DNA from: a virus
DNA: 25,998 nucleotides
Virus record (IMG/VR): IMGVR_UViG_3300017917_003721
Coordinates: 1-25,998 of that record
Strand: one strand, 5' to 3'
Shown: positions 1-5,458 of the stretch, piece by piece
How positions within the stretch are numbered: the first letter of the stretch is position 1
Layout: each line of letters begins with the position of its first letter
Position numbers and translations under genes: made by a program
Notes under the pieces: generated by a model
The model's database searches: none
Told to the model about the DNA's origin: nothing
What the model saw: only the letters and a program-made list of their open reading frames with translations

Positions 1-744
1 ACTCCTATTAATTTCGGACAAGAAGCCGCAGGTAATTATGCGGCAATAATGAAATTATTTTTACATGATATTCCGTGGCAAGAATTAGAGGAAATTGTTG
101 TTTTATTTTTACCTACGGGAATGCAACGTTTTGATATTATTCGAGATGATAATGTAGGTGTACTGAATTCTGAATTTAAAACATTATGGCCCGGTCTTGC
201 AGTATCTCGAGTTAACGGCGACCAGACCTGGTTTGAGTTCAATGAGGCATACGCTTTAACAACGCATTCTAAAAAATTTGAAGTGCTTAACGCTATTTTA
301 AATTTTCAAATTTTAAAAACATGGGTTGAAAGACATAATGCCAAGCTGTTTGTATTTCCAGCTTTTAATAAAGAGTATTCTAAAGAGTATTTCTTAGAAA
401 ATATAAACGAAGAAATTCAACGACATGGAAAAACATTTCTAAGGCATTCCGGTCATGTAGGTAATCACCTTGACTACGGATTCTTAGTCGACTCAATACC
501 TTGGGACAAGTTTCTTGTTATTGATAACAAAACAAACTTTTTTGATCTTTGCTGGAGCAGAGACAAAAACTATAATGATCATTACGATATGTATCGAGTG
601 ATAATTGAACAACGAATGGCCGACAATAATTGGATCATGCCCGGTGGGCATCCAAGTAGACAAGGTCATAGATTGTTGGCAGAAAAACTTTTTGAAATTT
701 TGGTCTCAAAGTGTTCATGGACGCACATCAGCCTGTCACGCTGA
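1..744 (+). CDS. SGNH/GDSL-like hydrolase, 5'-truncated by window edge
   Basis: The frame is open from base 1, so the gene begins outside the window; the first internal ATG is at 49 and is probably not the start. The recognisable part is the C-terminal block GGHPSRQGHRLLAEKL (bases ~640-690), which resembles block V of SGNH/GDSL esterases (HPS..GH..LA). The Asp that usually lies two or three residues before this His is not seen (PGGH). The nucleophile Ser block (GDS) would lie upstream of the window. Substrates cannot be inferred; in phages such proteins often act on acylated glycans. The last ~14 codons lie inside the downstream tRNA-Asp gene (702-776) and the TGA stop comes from its anticodon arm. 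Family call is moderate. Confidence 0.5.
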   Translation, partial: TPINFGQEAAGNYAAIMKLFLHDIPWQELEEIVVLFLPTGMQRFDIIRDDNVGVLNSEFKTLWPGLAVSRVNGDQTWFEFNEAYALTTHSKKFEVLNAILNFQILKTWVERHNAKLFVFPAFNKEYSKEYFLENINEEIQRHGKTFLRHSGHVGNHLDYGFLVDSIPWDKFLVIDNKTNFFDLCWSRDKNYNDHYDMYRVIIEQRMADNNWIMPGGHPSRQGHRLLAEKLFEILVSKCSWTHISLSR

Positions 745-776
745 AAGAAGGGGATCGTTACCCCTTGGGACCGCCA
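702..776 (+). tRNA. tRNA-Asp(GTC)
   Basis: Acceptor GGTCTCA/TGGGACC, discriminator G, encoded CCA, anticodon arm TCAGC-CTGTCAC-GCTGA and T arm AGGGG/CCCCT. The T loop is ATCGTTA rather than TTCGANT. It overlaps the 3' end of the hydrolase gene by 43 bases, and the TAAATA box for the next gene starts directly after its CCA. Confidence 0.88.
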
Positions 777-782
777 TAAATA
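776..782 (+). promoter_or_regulatory. T4-late-like promoter box ATAAATA
   Basis: ATAAATATTC begins at the final A of the tRNA-Asp CCA end and ends 6 bases before ATG 789. There is no Shine-Dalgarno. T4 late transcripts start about 6 bases past this box, so the mRNA would be leaderless. The assignment rests on the same box recurring before other genes here. Confidence 0.5.
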
Positions 783-788
783 TTCTGT

Positions 789-1652
789 ATGCAGATAAAA
801 CCAGTAGCAACATGGGTATTTGAGCCCTATTTAAGAAAAAAATCTAACATGTGGTCTCGGACCAGTCATATGTTAGTCGCGGCAAAACTGGCAATTGATA
901 ATGTATGCAGAATCTACGGAAAACCTCAAGTTTATACAGATACACTCGGGCGTGACATATTACAACAATTAACTACCAACGCAGATTACATTGTTTGTTA
1001 TGATAACATATACGATCAAATTAGCTCTAATTTATGGATGTATCCTAAGCTATTAACATATCAACAGCAAACTGATAGGTACTTTCATTTTGATTTAGAT
1101 TTAATTTGTCTTAGACCATTTAGTGGTAATGTATTTGATGCAAATATTGTGACTCAAAATACTGAACAGGTTACAGAAATATATACCATCGAGTCTTATA
1201 ATGTAAAAGAAGTTCGAGATTTTTATACATTACCAGAAATATTTTATAGGCAAGATATAGATCAAGTTCCTGTATATAATTTAGGATTTTTTTACATAGA
1301 CGATCTAGGATTTAATCAAGAATATGCAAACACCTGTTTAAAAATTGTCAACGACAATAAACAGGTCATAGACACTCGGTTACCTGTTATTAGTCCCTGT
1401 ACAGTAGAACAACAAACATTGGGGCTAATGTTGAGAGACCGACCCGATCTTAAAATAGAAACATTGGTTGACATACCCAACAAATTACAAAGATGGAATT
1501 TTGAATTTATACATTTCTTCGGTTGGGCTAAAGATCATCAACATTATAAAGCGAAACGATGGCATCAATTATGGTTATCTCCGCATATTAATGACACCAT
1601 TATATCAATTGCAAACAGCATAGATTCCTTAATAGGGTCTCAGAATGTGTAA
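789..1652 (+). CDS. Glycosyltransferase-like protein with DxD motif
   Basis: 287 residues. The central FHFDLDLICLRPF (residues ~98-110) has the hydrophobic strand plus DxD arrangement of GT-A glycosyltransferases that bind nucleotide sugar and metal. No signal peptide or membrane segment is visible, so a cytoplasmic enzyme is expected. The start ATG follows a TAAATA box by 6 bases and has no Shine-Dalgarno. The 3' end overlaps the radical SAM gene by 8 bases, suggesting co-translation. Donor and acceptor are unknown. The GT-A fold is an inference from the motif and predicted pattern; the exact family is not recognised. Confidence 0.5.
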   Translation: MQIKPVATWVFEPYLRKKSNMWSRTSHMLVAAKLAIDNVCRIYGKPQVYTDTLGRDILQQLTTNADYIVCYDNIYDQISSNLWMYPKLLTYQQQTDRYFHFDLDLICLRPFSGNVFDANIVTQNTEQVTEIYTIESYNVKEVRDFYTLPEIFYRQDIDQVPVYNLGFFYIDDLGFNQEYANTCLKIVNDNKQVIDTRLPVISPCTVEQQTLGLMLRDRPDLKIETLVDIPNKLQRWNFEFIHFFGWAKDHQHYKAKRWHQLWLSPHINDTIISIANSIDSLIGSQNV

Positions 1653-3144
1653 TGCAATAATTATAGGTGGTATATCCTATGATAAATTTGGCAGAGCACT
1701 AGGCCCTTTTCGTTTGAGAACATCTGCAGAAAATGCAGGGTATTCAGTAAAACTGATCGACTATGCATGGGGACTAGAGGAATACCAATTACTAAAATTA
1801 CTTCGAACACTGATTACCGATGAAACTAAAGTTTTAGGTATAAGTGCCGCATGGTTCGATTTTCACTATGATGATACGGCAAATAAATGGGCCAAGCAAT
1901 CTTTTTTTAATGTGCTAAAAATTCTGTATCCTAATATAACAATAGTTACAGGAGGCACAAAAACTAATGCTCATCCTTTGTTGTTTAATAATTCAGACTG
2001 GTTCATTACTGGATTTAGTGACATAGCATTTGTAAAGTTATTAGACCATGTTCATGGAAAACAAACTAATTTAAAATACTGGAAAGAATCTAATGTTAAA
2101 ATCATTAAAGCCGATGAACATTACCCAGTATCAAATATGGATGACATTGAAACTGTTTTTAAAAAAGAGGACGGCTTTTTAAGTTATCAGCCCTTGCCGT
2201 TAGAAGTTAGTAGAGGATGTATCTTTAAATGTGCGTTTTGTACACATCCTTTCTTAGGAAAGAAAAGCTACGATTACATACGATCAGCGGAAAGCATTGC
2301 TCGAGAATTAGAAAGAAATTATAACTTATTCGGTACCTACAGGTATACAATTTCTGACGATACTTTCAATGACAGTATTGAAAAATTAGAAATAGTAAAA
2401 AGAGCAATCGATCTAGCCAAGTTATCTAAGTTCGAATTTGTTGGATATATAAGACCAGAAATTTTAGTAACTAAAAAAGAAATGATACCTATGTTAACAT
2501 CCTTGGGATTAAAAGGGTGTCACTTAGGTATAGAATCAATGAATAGTAATGCTAGAAAAACCATTGGGAAAGGTATGGACATTAACAGAGTTCTTGACGT
2601 GGTAGAAATATTACGAGATAATAACGTTAGAGTTCATGCTAGTTTTATTACAGGCCTCCCAGGAGAAACGGAAGAAGAAATGTATCAAACTAATAATTTT
2701 CTTATAGAAAATAAAAATAGATACTTTCACAGTTGGCGATGGAACGCACTGGGGTTAGCCAGCAGTAATATTGGTGACGGATACAGTCTTTTTGAAAAAA
2801 ATCCAGAAGAATATGGATTTAAAACCTTCAAGGTTAACAATTCCGTATGGTTAAACTGGATAAATGATGTAGGAATTACTAAAGAAAAGGCCGGAGAAAT
2901 AGCCGGAAATTGTAATGCTAATTCATGGACGCACTGTAGATTTGCCGGCTGGACATTGGCTCAAGCATGGTTTCATAACCTTACCGAAGAACAGATAAAT
3001 CGTCCATGTATGTTTACTAATATCGATGCTATAGTAAAACAAAATGGTTTAGAAAGATCAAATTTTAATTATCATTGGAAGTGTGGCAGAGTCCGGTTTA
3101 TTGCACCTGTCTTGAAAACAGACGATCCTGAAAAGGGTCCGTGA
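1645..3144 (+). CDS. Radical SAM protein with B12-binding-like N-terminus
   Basis: 499 residues. The SRGCIFKCAFC motif places C192, C196 and C199 in the CX3CX2C pattern that holds the 4Fe-4S cluster of radical SAM enzymes. The first ~150 residues (IIIGGISYDKFG..., VLGISAAW..., IVTGGTKT) resemble the Rossmann-like cobalamin-binding domain of class B radical SAM proteins. HLGIES and ITGLPGETEEEM fit later strands of the radical SAM barrel. It could be a methylase or another B12-dependent radical enzyme; the substrate is unknown. The last 22 codons lie within tRNA-Ser (3077-3168), and the TGA stop is in its T arm, so the natural C-terminus may have been replaced when the tRNA landed there. It overlaps the preceding gene by 8 bases. 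Confidence 0.82.
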   Translation: MCNAIIIGGISYDKFGRALGPFRLRTSAENAGYSVKLIDYAWGLEEYQLLKLLRTLITDETKVLGISAAWFDFHYDDTANKWAKQSFFNVLKILYPNITIVTGGTKTNAHPLLFNNSDWFITGFSDIAFVKLLDHVHGKQTNLKYWKESNVKIIKADEHYPVSNMDDIETVFKKEDGFLSYQPLPLEVSRGCIFKCAFCTHPFLGKKSYDYIRSAESIARELERNYNLFGTYRYTISDDTFNDSIEKLEIVKRAIDLAKLSKFEFVGYIRPEILVTKKEMIPMLTSLGLKGCHLGIESMNSNARKTIGKGMDINRVLDVVEILRDNNVRVHASFITGLPGETEEEMYQTNNFLIENKNRYFHSWRWNALGLASSNIGDGYSLFEKNPEEYGFKTFKVNNSVWLNWINDVGITKEKAGEIAGNCNANSWTHCRFAGWTLAQAWFHNLTEEQINRPCMFTNIDAIVKQNGLERSNFNYHWKCGRVRFIAPVLKTDDPEKGP

Positions 3145-3168
3145 GTTCGAATCTCACCGCTTCCACCA
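3077..3168 (+). tRNA. tRNA-Ser(TGA)
   Basis: Acceptor GGAAGTG/CGCTTCC, anticodon loop CTTGAAA, long variable arm (type II), T arm GTGAG-TTCGAAT-CTCAC and encoded CCA. The discriminator is A rather than the G usual in bacterial Ser tRNAs. It overlaps the radical SAM coding region by 68 bases. Confidence 0.85.
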
Positions 3169-3174
3169 TTTTTC

Positions 3175-3203
3175 TTGACTAATTCCATTTATGATTGCAT
3201 AAT
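3175..3203 (+). promoter_or_regulatory. Sigma70-like promoter for the tRNA array
   Basis: TTGACT, 17-base spacer, CATAAT. The expected start point is about 7 bases downstream, at or next to the first base of the tRNA at 3210. Confidence 0.6.
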
Positions 3204-3209
3204 TAATAT

Positions 3210-3311
3210 GCGACCGTGAGTGGAAATGGCAGACCTCTGCGTTCATCGCAGGCTGGGGCATCCGACTTAGTCAACGTGCCTTTGTAGGTTCGAAACCTAC
3301 CGGTCGTACCA
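3210..3311 (+). tRNA. Type II tRNA with anticodon TCA (UGA-reading or defective)
   Basis: Acceptor GCGACCG/CGGTCGT, discriminator A, CCA. The anticodon arm is TCTGC-GTTCATC-GCAGG, which gives anticodon UCA. The T arm GTAGG-TTCGAAA-CCTAC is intact. The D region resembles the Leu tRNAs in this window but its stem is weak. The variable region is about 31 bases, with stem GGCAT/GTGCC and an inner GAC/GTC. Base 37 is U, unusual for a working tRNA. It could be a UGA suppressor or a decayed Leu tRNA. Confidence 0.55.
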
Positions 3312-3318
3312 ATTTAAT

Positions 3319-3412
3319 AGTGACGTGGGTGAGAGGCTTAAACCACCTTCCTGCTAAGAAGACGATTCGGCATAAACCGGGTCCGAGGGTTCGAATCCCT
3401 CCGTCACTGCCA
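3319..3412 (+). tRNA. tRNA-Ser(GCT)
   Basis: Acceptor AGTGACG/CGTCACT, discriminator G, CCA; anticodon arm CTTCC-TGCTAAG region with GCT; long variable arm; T arm GAGGG-TTCGAAT-CCCTC. Confidence 0.9.
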
Positions 3413-3413
3413 A

Positions 3414-3480
3414 TTTTAGGATCAGTTCAGCAAACTAAAAAATCAAACTTGTAATTTGACTCAAAGTTGATCCTGTTATA
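3414..3480 (+). ncRNA. Element E1: stem-closed element with a free UGU anticodon stem-loop
   Basis: TTTTAGGATCA follows the tRNA-Ser CCA end; AGGATCA (3418-3424) pairs perfectly with TGATCCT (3468-3474). Next to the 5' arm is TTCAGCAAAC. In the middle, 3443-3459 is a textbook anticodon arm, TCAAA-CTTGTAA-TTTGA, with U33, UGU and A37-A38, but no acceptor, D or T arm. Its family is described in the findings. Expression as RNA is inferred from its place inside the tRNA array. Confidence 0.6.
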
Positions 3481-3486
3481 CAATAT

Positions 3487-3562
3487 GTCTCGCTGGTGTT
3501 TAACGGCAGCATAGCGGTCTCCAAAACCGTTGGACGGGGTTCGAATCCCTGGCGGGATGCCA
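3487..3562 (+). tRNA. tRNA-Trp(CCA)
   Basis: Acceptor GTCTCGC/GCGGGAT, discriminator G, CCA; anticodon arm GCGGT-CTCCAAA-ACCGT. Confidence 0.9.
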
Positions 3563-3574
3563 TATCAAAACTAT

Positions 3575-3654
3575 GTCTAGGTGGCGGAGAGGCCGAACGC
3601 GACAGTCTGCAAAACTGTATTTCATCGTGGGTTCGAATCCCACCCTAGATTCCA
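3575..3654 (+). tRNA. tRNA-Cys(GCA)
   Basis: Acceptor GTCTAGG/CCTAGAT, discriminator T as usual for Cys, CCA; anticodon arm ACAGT-CTGCAAA-ACTGT; T arm GTGGG-TTCGAAT-CCCAC. Confidence 0.9.
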
Positions 3655-3662
3655 ATTTTATT

Positions 3663-3736
3663 ACCTCGTTCGTCTAATGGTAGGGCCACGGTGTTACATA
3701 CCGTTGATGGCGGTTCGATTCCTCCACGAGGTACCA
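3663..3736 (+). tRNA. tRNA-Val(TAC), first copy
   Basis: Acceptor ACCTCGT/ACGAGGT, discriminator A, CCA; anticodon arm ACGGT-GTTACAT-ACCGT. A second Val(TAC) of different sequence lies at 13353. Confidence 0.88.
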
Positions 3737-3738
3737 AG

Positions 3739-3812
3739 TTTTAGGATGCGTTCAGCAAACTTTATGCATTTGACTTCTAATCAAAAACGCAAAAAAGCAT
3801 CCTGTTATTTTC
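3739..3812 (+). ncRNA. Element E2: stem-closed element with a free UCU anticodon stem-loop
   Basis: AGGATGC (3743-3749) pairs perfectly with GCATCCT (3797-3803). The 5' arm is followed by TTCAGCAAACT, identical to E1 over 11 bases. At 3769-3785 there is an anticodon arm, TTTGA-CTTCTAA-TCAAA, with U33, UCU and A37-A38, without the rest of a tRNA. An inner pair GCGTT/AACGC (3748-3752, 3786-3790) could compete with the outer stem. Its loop is identical to that of the tRNA-Arg(TCT) at 8000. Confidence 0.6.
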
Positions 3813-3815
3813 CGT

Positions 3816-3891
3816 GGTGTTCATAGTGTAGTGGCCTGCATACTTGTCTGTGAAACAGGTGGTACCGGATCGATACCGGTTGGACACCCCA
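3816..3891 (+). tRNA. tRNA-His(GTG)
   Basis: Acceptor GTGTTCA/TGGACAC with the diagnostic extra G-1 opposite C73, then CCA; anticodon arm CTTGT-CTGTGAA-ACAGG. Confidence 0.9.
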
Positions 3892-3893
3892 AT

Positions 3894-3970
3894 GCCCCTC
3901 TAGGCCAATTGGTAGAGTCAGCTCTCTCAAAAGGAGTTCAGTCGCGGTTCGAATCCGCGGAGGGGTACCA
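3894..3970 (+). tRNA. tRNA with anticodon CAA (Leu by anticodon), short variable loop
   Basis: Acceptor GCCCCTC/GAGGGGT, A73, CCA; anticodon arm GCTCT-CTCAAAA-GGAGT; T arm CGCGG-TTCGAAT-CCGCG. The variable loop is only about 5 bases, so this is type I, unlike the other Leu tRNAs here, and the D stem is weak. The amino acid is assigned by anticodon only. Confidence 0.75.
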
Positions 3971-3979
3971 CAACATCAT

Positions 3980-4055
3980 CCCGCTTTAGCTGATGTGGTC
4001 ATAGCAACGGACTGAAAATCCGTGGAACCCTGTTCGATCCGGGGAGGCGGGACCA
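3980..4055 (+). tRNA. tRNA-Phe(GAA)
   Basis: Acceptor CCCGCTT/AGGCGGG, A73, CCA; anticodon arm ACGGA-CTGAAAA-TCCGT. Confidence 0.9.
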
Positions 4056-4069
4056 TTTAATTTAACTGT

Positions 4070-4147
4070 TGGGGATTCGCCAAGTTGGTCCAAGGCATCG
4101 GATTTTGATTCCGACATTCCTAGGTTCGAATCCTAGATCCCCAGCCA
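4070..4147 (+). tRNA. tRNA-Gln(TTG)
   Basis: Acceptor TGGGGAT/ATCCCCA, G73, CCA, close to the bacterial Gln pattern; anticodon arm TCGGA-TTTTGAT-TCCGA. Confidence 0.9.
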
Positions 4148-4157
4148 TATATTCAGT

Positions 4158-4234
4158 TGGGGAGACATACGACTGGAAGTATACTCGGCTTTGAACCGAG
4201 GTCTTAGTGGGTTCGAATCCCGCCTCCCTTGCCA
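4158..4234 (+). tRNA. tRNA, anticodon TTG (second Gln-type)
   Basis: Acceptor TGGGGAG/CTCCCTT with an unpaired T1-T72, G73, CCA; D stem ATAC/GTAT; anticodon arm CTCGG-CTTTGAA-CCGAG; T arm GTGGG-TTCGAAT-CCCGC. It duplicates the preceding anticodon but differs in sequence. Confidence 0.8.
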
Positions 4235-4235
4235 T

Positions 4236-4309
4236 GCTCCTATAAGTAAATGGCATACTAGCACTTTGGTAAAGTGCCATTACAAGTTCGATTCTTGTTA
4301 GGAGCACCA
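4236..4309 (+). tRNA. tRNA-Thr(GGT)
   Basis: Acceptor GCTCCTA/TAGGAGC, A73, CCA; anticodon arm GCACT-TTGGTAA-AGTGC. Only one base separates it from the preceding tRNA. Confidence 0.9.
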
Positions 4310-4316
4310 GTTTCAT

Positions 4317-4391
4317 ACCACCTTCGTATAATGGAGAATACACTGGGCTACGAACCCGGGAATGTGAGTTCGATTCTTGCAGGTGGTACCA
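4317..4391 (+). tRNA. tRNA-Arg(ACG)
   Basis: Acceptor ACCACCT/AGGTGGT, A73, CCA; anticodon arm CTGGG-CTACGAA-CCCGG. A34 would normally be converted to inosine. Confidence 0.88.
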
Positions 4392-4397
4392 ATTAAT

Positions 4398-4473
4398 AGA
4401 TCCTTAGATTAGAGGCTAAATCGTCTCCGTGACATGGAGAAGACCACTGGTTCGAGTCCAGTAGGATCTACCA
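4398..4473 (+). tRNA. tRNA-Val(GAC)
   Basis: Acceptor AGATCCT/AGGATCT, A73, CCA; D stem GATT/AATC; anticodon arm TCTCC-GTGACAT-GGAGA. Confidence 0.88.
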
Positions 4474-4475
4474 TT

Positions 4476-4552
4476 GCGTGGTTAGCTCAGTTTGGTAGAG
4501 CATCTGGTTGCCAACCAGAAGGTCGCAGGTTCAAACCCTGTACCCCGCACCA
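4476..4552 (+). tRNA. tRNA-Gly(GCC), first copy
   Basis: Acceptor GCGTGGT/ACCCCGC with one mismatch, CCA; anticodon arm TCTGG-TTGCCAA-CCAGA. The discriminator is A, not the U usual for Gly and seen in the Gly tRNAs at 13266 and 17016. Confidence 0.85.
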
Positions 4553-4559
4553 TAATAAT

Positions 4560-4682
4560 GCCGCTGTAGTGTAATGGTTAGCACTCTAAAGAAGGTGATC
4601 CTGTCTTTAGGATACATACAGCAATTTTTCTATTTCCACTGTTAATGGAGAGGACTGGGTTCGAATCCCAGCAGCGGCGCCA
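4560..4682 (+). tRNA. tRNA-Asn(GTT) carrying a ~48-base insert (element E3)
   Basis: Acceptor GCCGCTG/CAGCGGC, G73, CCA, D stem GTGT/GCAC and T arm CTGGG-TTCGAAT-CCCAG form one tRNA. The anticodon arm (CTGTTAA-TGGAG) is separated from the D arm by an insert at about 4587-4634. Removing it restores a perfect CTCCA/TGGAG stem. The insert contains GTGATCCTGTC, TTTAGGATAC and TACAGCAA, the motifs of E1, E2 and E4, here in contiguous order. A normal tRNA-Asn(GTT) exists at 11734, so this copy may be processed by splicing or be defective. Confidence 0.65.
4587..4634 (+). other. Element E3: intron-like insert in tRNA-Asn
   Basis: ATCCT/AGGAT (with GT/AC beyond a bulged G) closes a short hairpin, followed by TACAGCAA. 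The junction falls in the 5' strand of the anticodon stem, with one-base ambiguity. It is far too short for a group I intron. Confidence 0.5.
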
Positions 4683-4808
4683 GTTTTAGGATACTTACAG
4701 CAAATTCTATCAAACGATAGGTAGTTGGTTCGATTCCAACATTACGCTCCATGCGTAGTTAGCTCATTAGGTAGAGCATTCGTCAAACGAAAGTATCCTG
4801 TTTTATTT
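4683..4808 (+). tRNA. Element E4: circularly permuted tRNA, anticodon ATC
   Basis: AGGATAC (4688-4694) pairs with GTATCCT (4793-4799). Inside, the 3' half of a tRNA (4708-4751, ending in CCA) comes first, then one T, then the 5' half (4753-4784). Joining 4784 to 4708 gives a regular 76-base cloverleaf: acceptor GCGTAGT/ATTACGC, D stem GCTC/GAGC, anticodon arm TTCGT-CTATCAA-ACGAT (one T-T mismatch), T arm GTTGG-TTCGATT-CCAAC, T73, CCA. The anticodon would be AUC (Asp GAU codon), which is odd with T73, so the identity is unsure. See the findings. Confidence 0.6.
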
Positions 4809-4895
4809 GCCCTGGTGGACGAATTGGTAGAGTCACTGCGTTGAGTACGCAGGTTAAGCGAACAGCTGGGAGTTCGAATCTCCCTCAGGGTACCA
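4809..4895 (+). tRNA. tRNA-Leu(GAG)
   Basis: Acceptor GCCCTGG/TCAGGGT, A73, CCA; anticodon arm CTGCG-TTGAGTA-CGCAG; long variable arm (type II). Confidence 0.9.
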
Positions 4896-4908
4896 TTATG
4901 TATTAAAA

Positions 4909-5451
4909 TTATTCAATTGAAGTTTTGTCTAACACTGAATCCATGTGAAATCTCGAAGTAATAAAATACCTCGGAGAATTGCTTAGGTTAATGGCACAGT
5001 GAGGATCAATATTATTGATAATATAGATTTTCCCTATTTTAAAATTTACTACATTAGATTGCTTATTCAATTCAGGTGTAGAGTTCCGCCACATCATTGC
5101 TACCTTGTCGTTAGTGATTATCGGTATTTGTAACTTTACGGCTGTTGAATTGTTATTTTTTCGAAGAATATTTAATTCATGTTTTGTGGCTAAATCAGAG
5201 TGCTCATTAAGATATGTCATAGGTTTCATTAACGCAATGTTCGTTCCAATATGACCTGTGATTTTAAAGTATCTAGATAGGTCATTTAAAATACTGGCCA
5301 TGTCATATGTATTAAGTTTCCCTGTTGTGATTATACCGTGATAAAAATCTGGATCAGGTTCGTATGAGTAATTAGGAACTTTTTCTTGTAGAGTAGATAA
5401 CAGAGCTTTGTCTAGTTGACCTATTTCTTTATAAAAGAAAGAATGCTTCAT
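4909..5451 (-). CDS. Aspartyl/asparaginyl beta-hydroxylase-like 2OG oxygenase (1)
   Basis: 180 residues from the ATG at 5451; the frame could extend to a TTG at 5472, but the ATG lies 7 bases after a TAAATA box and is preferred. H84-x-D86 (NEHSD), the strand KLQIPIIT, then GKIYIINN with distal H151 and R161 match the His-x-Asp...His facial triad and 2-oxoglutarate-binding Arg of the Asp/Asn hydroxylase cupin family. It probably hydroxylates a protein or small molecule using Fe(II), O2 and 2-oxoglutarate in the cytoplasm. It is divergent to two related genes at 5500 and 6004. The family call is by motif spacing. Confidence 0.6.
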   Translation of the reverse strand: MKHSFFYKEIGQLDKALLSTLQEKVPNYSYEPDPDFYHGIITTGKLNTYDMASILNDLSRYFKITGHIGTNIALMKPMTYLNEHSDLATKHELNILRKNNNSTAVKLQIPIITNDKVAMMWRNSTPELNKQSNVVNFKIGKIYIINNIDPHCAINLSNSPRYFITSRFHMDSVLDKTSIE

Positions 5452-5458
5452 ATTATGA

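Noticed and set aside
3581-3826. ORF across tRNA-Cys, tRNA-Val and element E2
   Set aside because: It lies fully on tRNA sequence; no ribosome site; an accidental frame.
4062-4343. Minus-strand ORF across tRNA-Gln, TTG tRNA, tRNA-Thr and part of tRNA-Arg
   Set aside because: Repeated GFEP/RIELV-like segments come from the T arms read backwards; typical false ORF in tRNA arrays.
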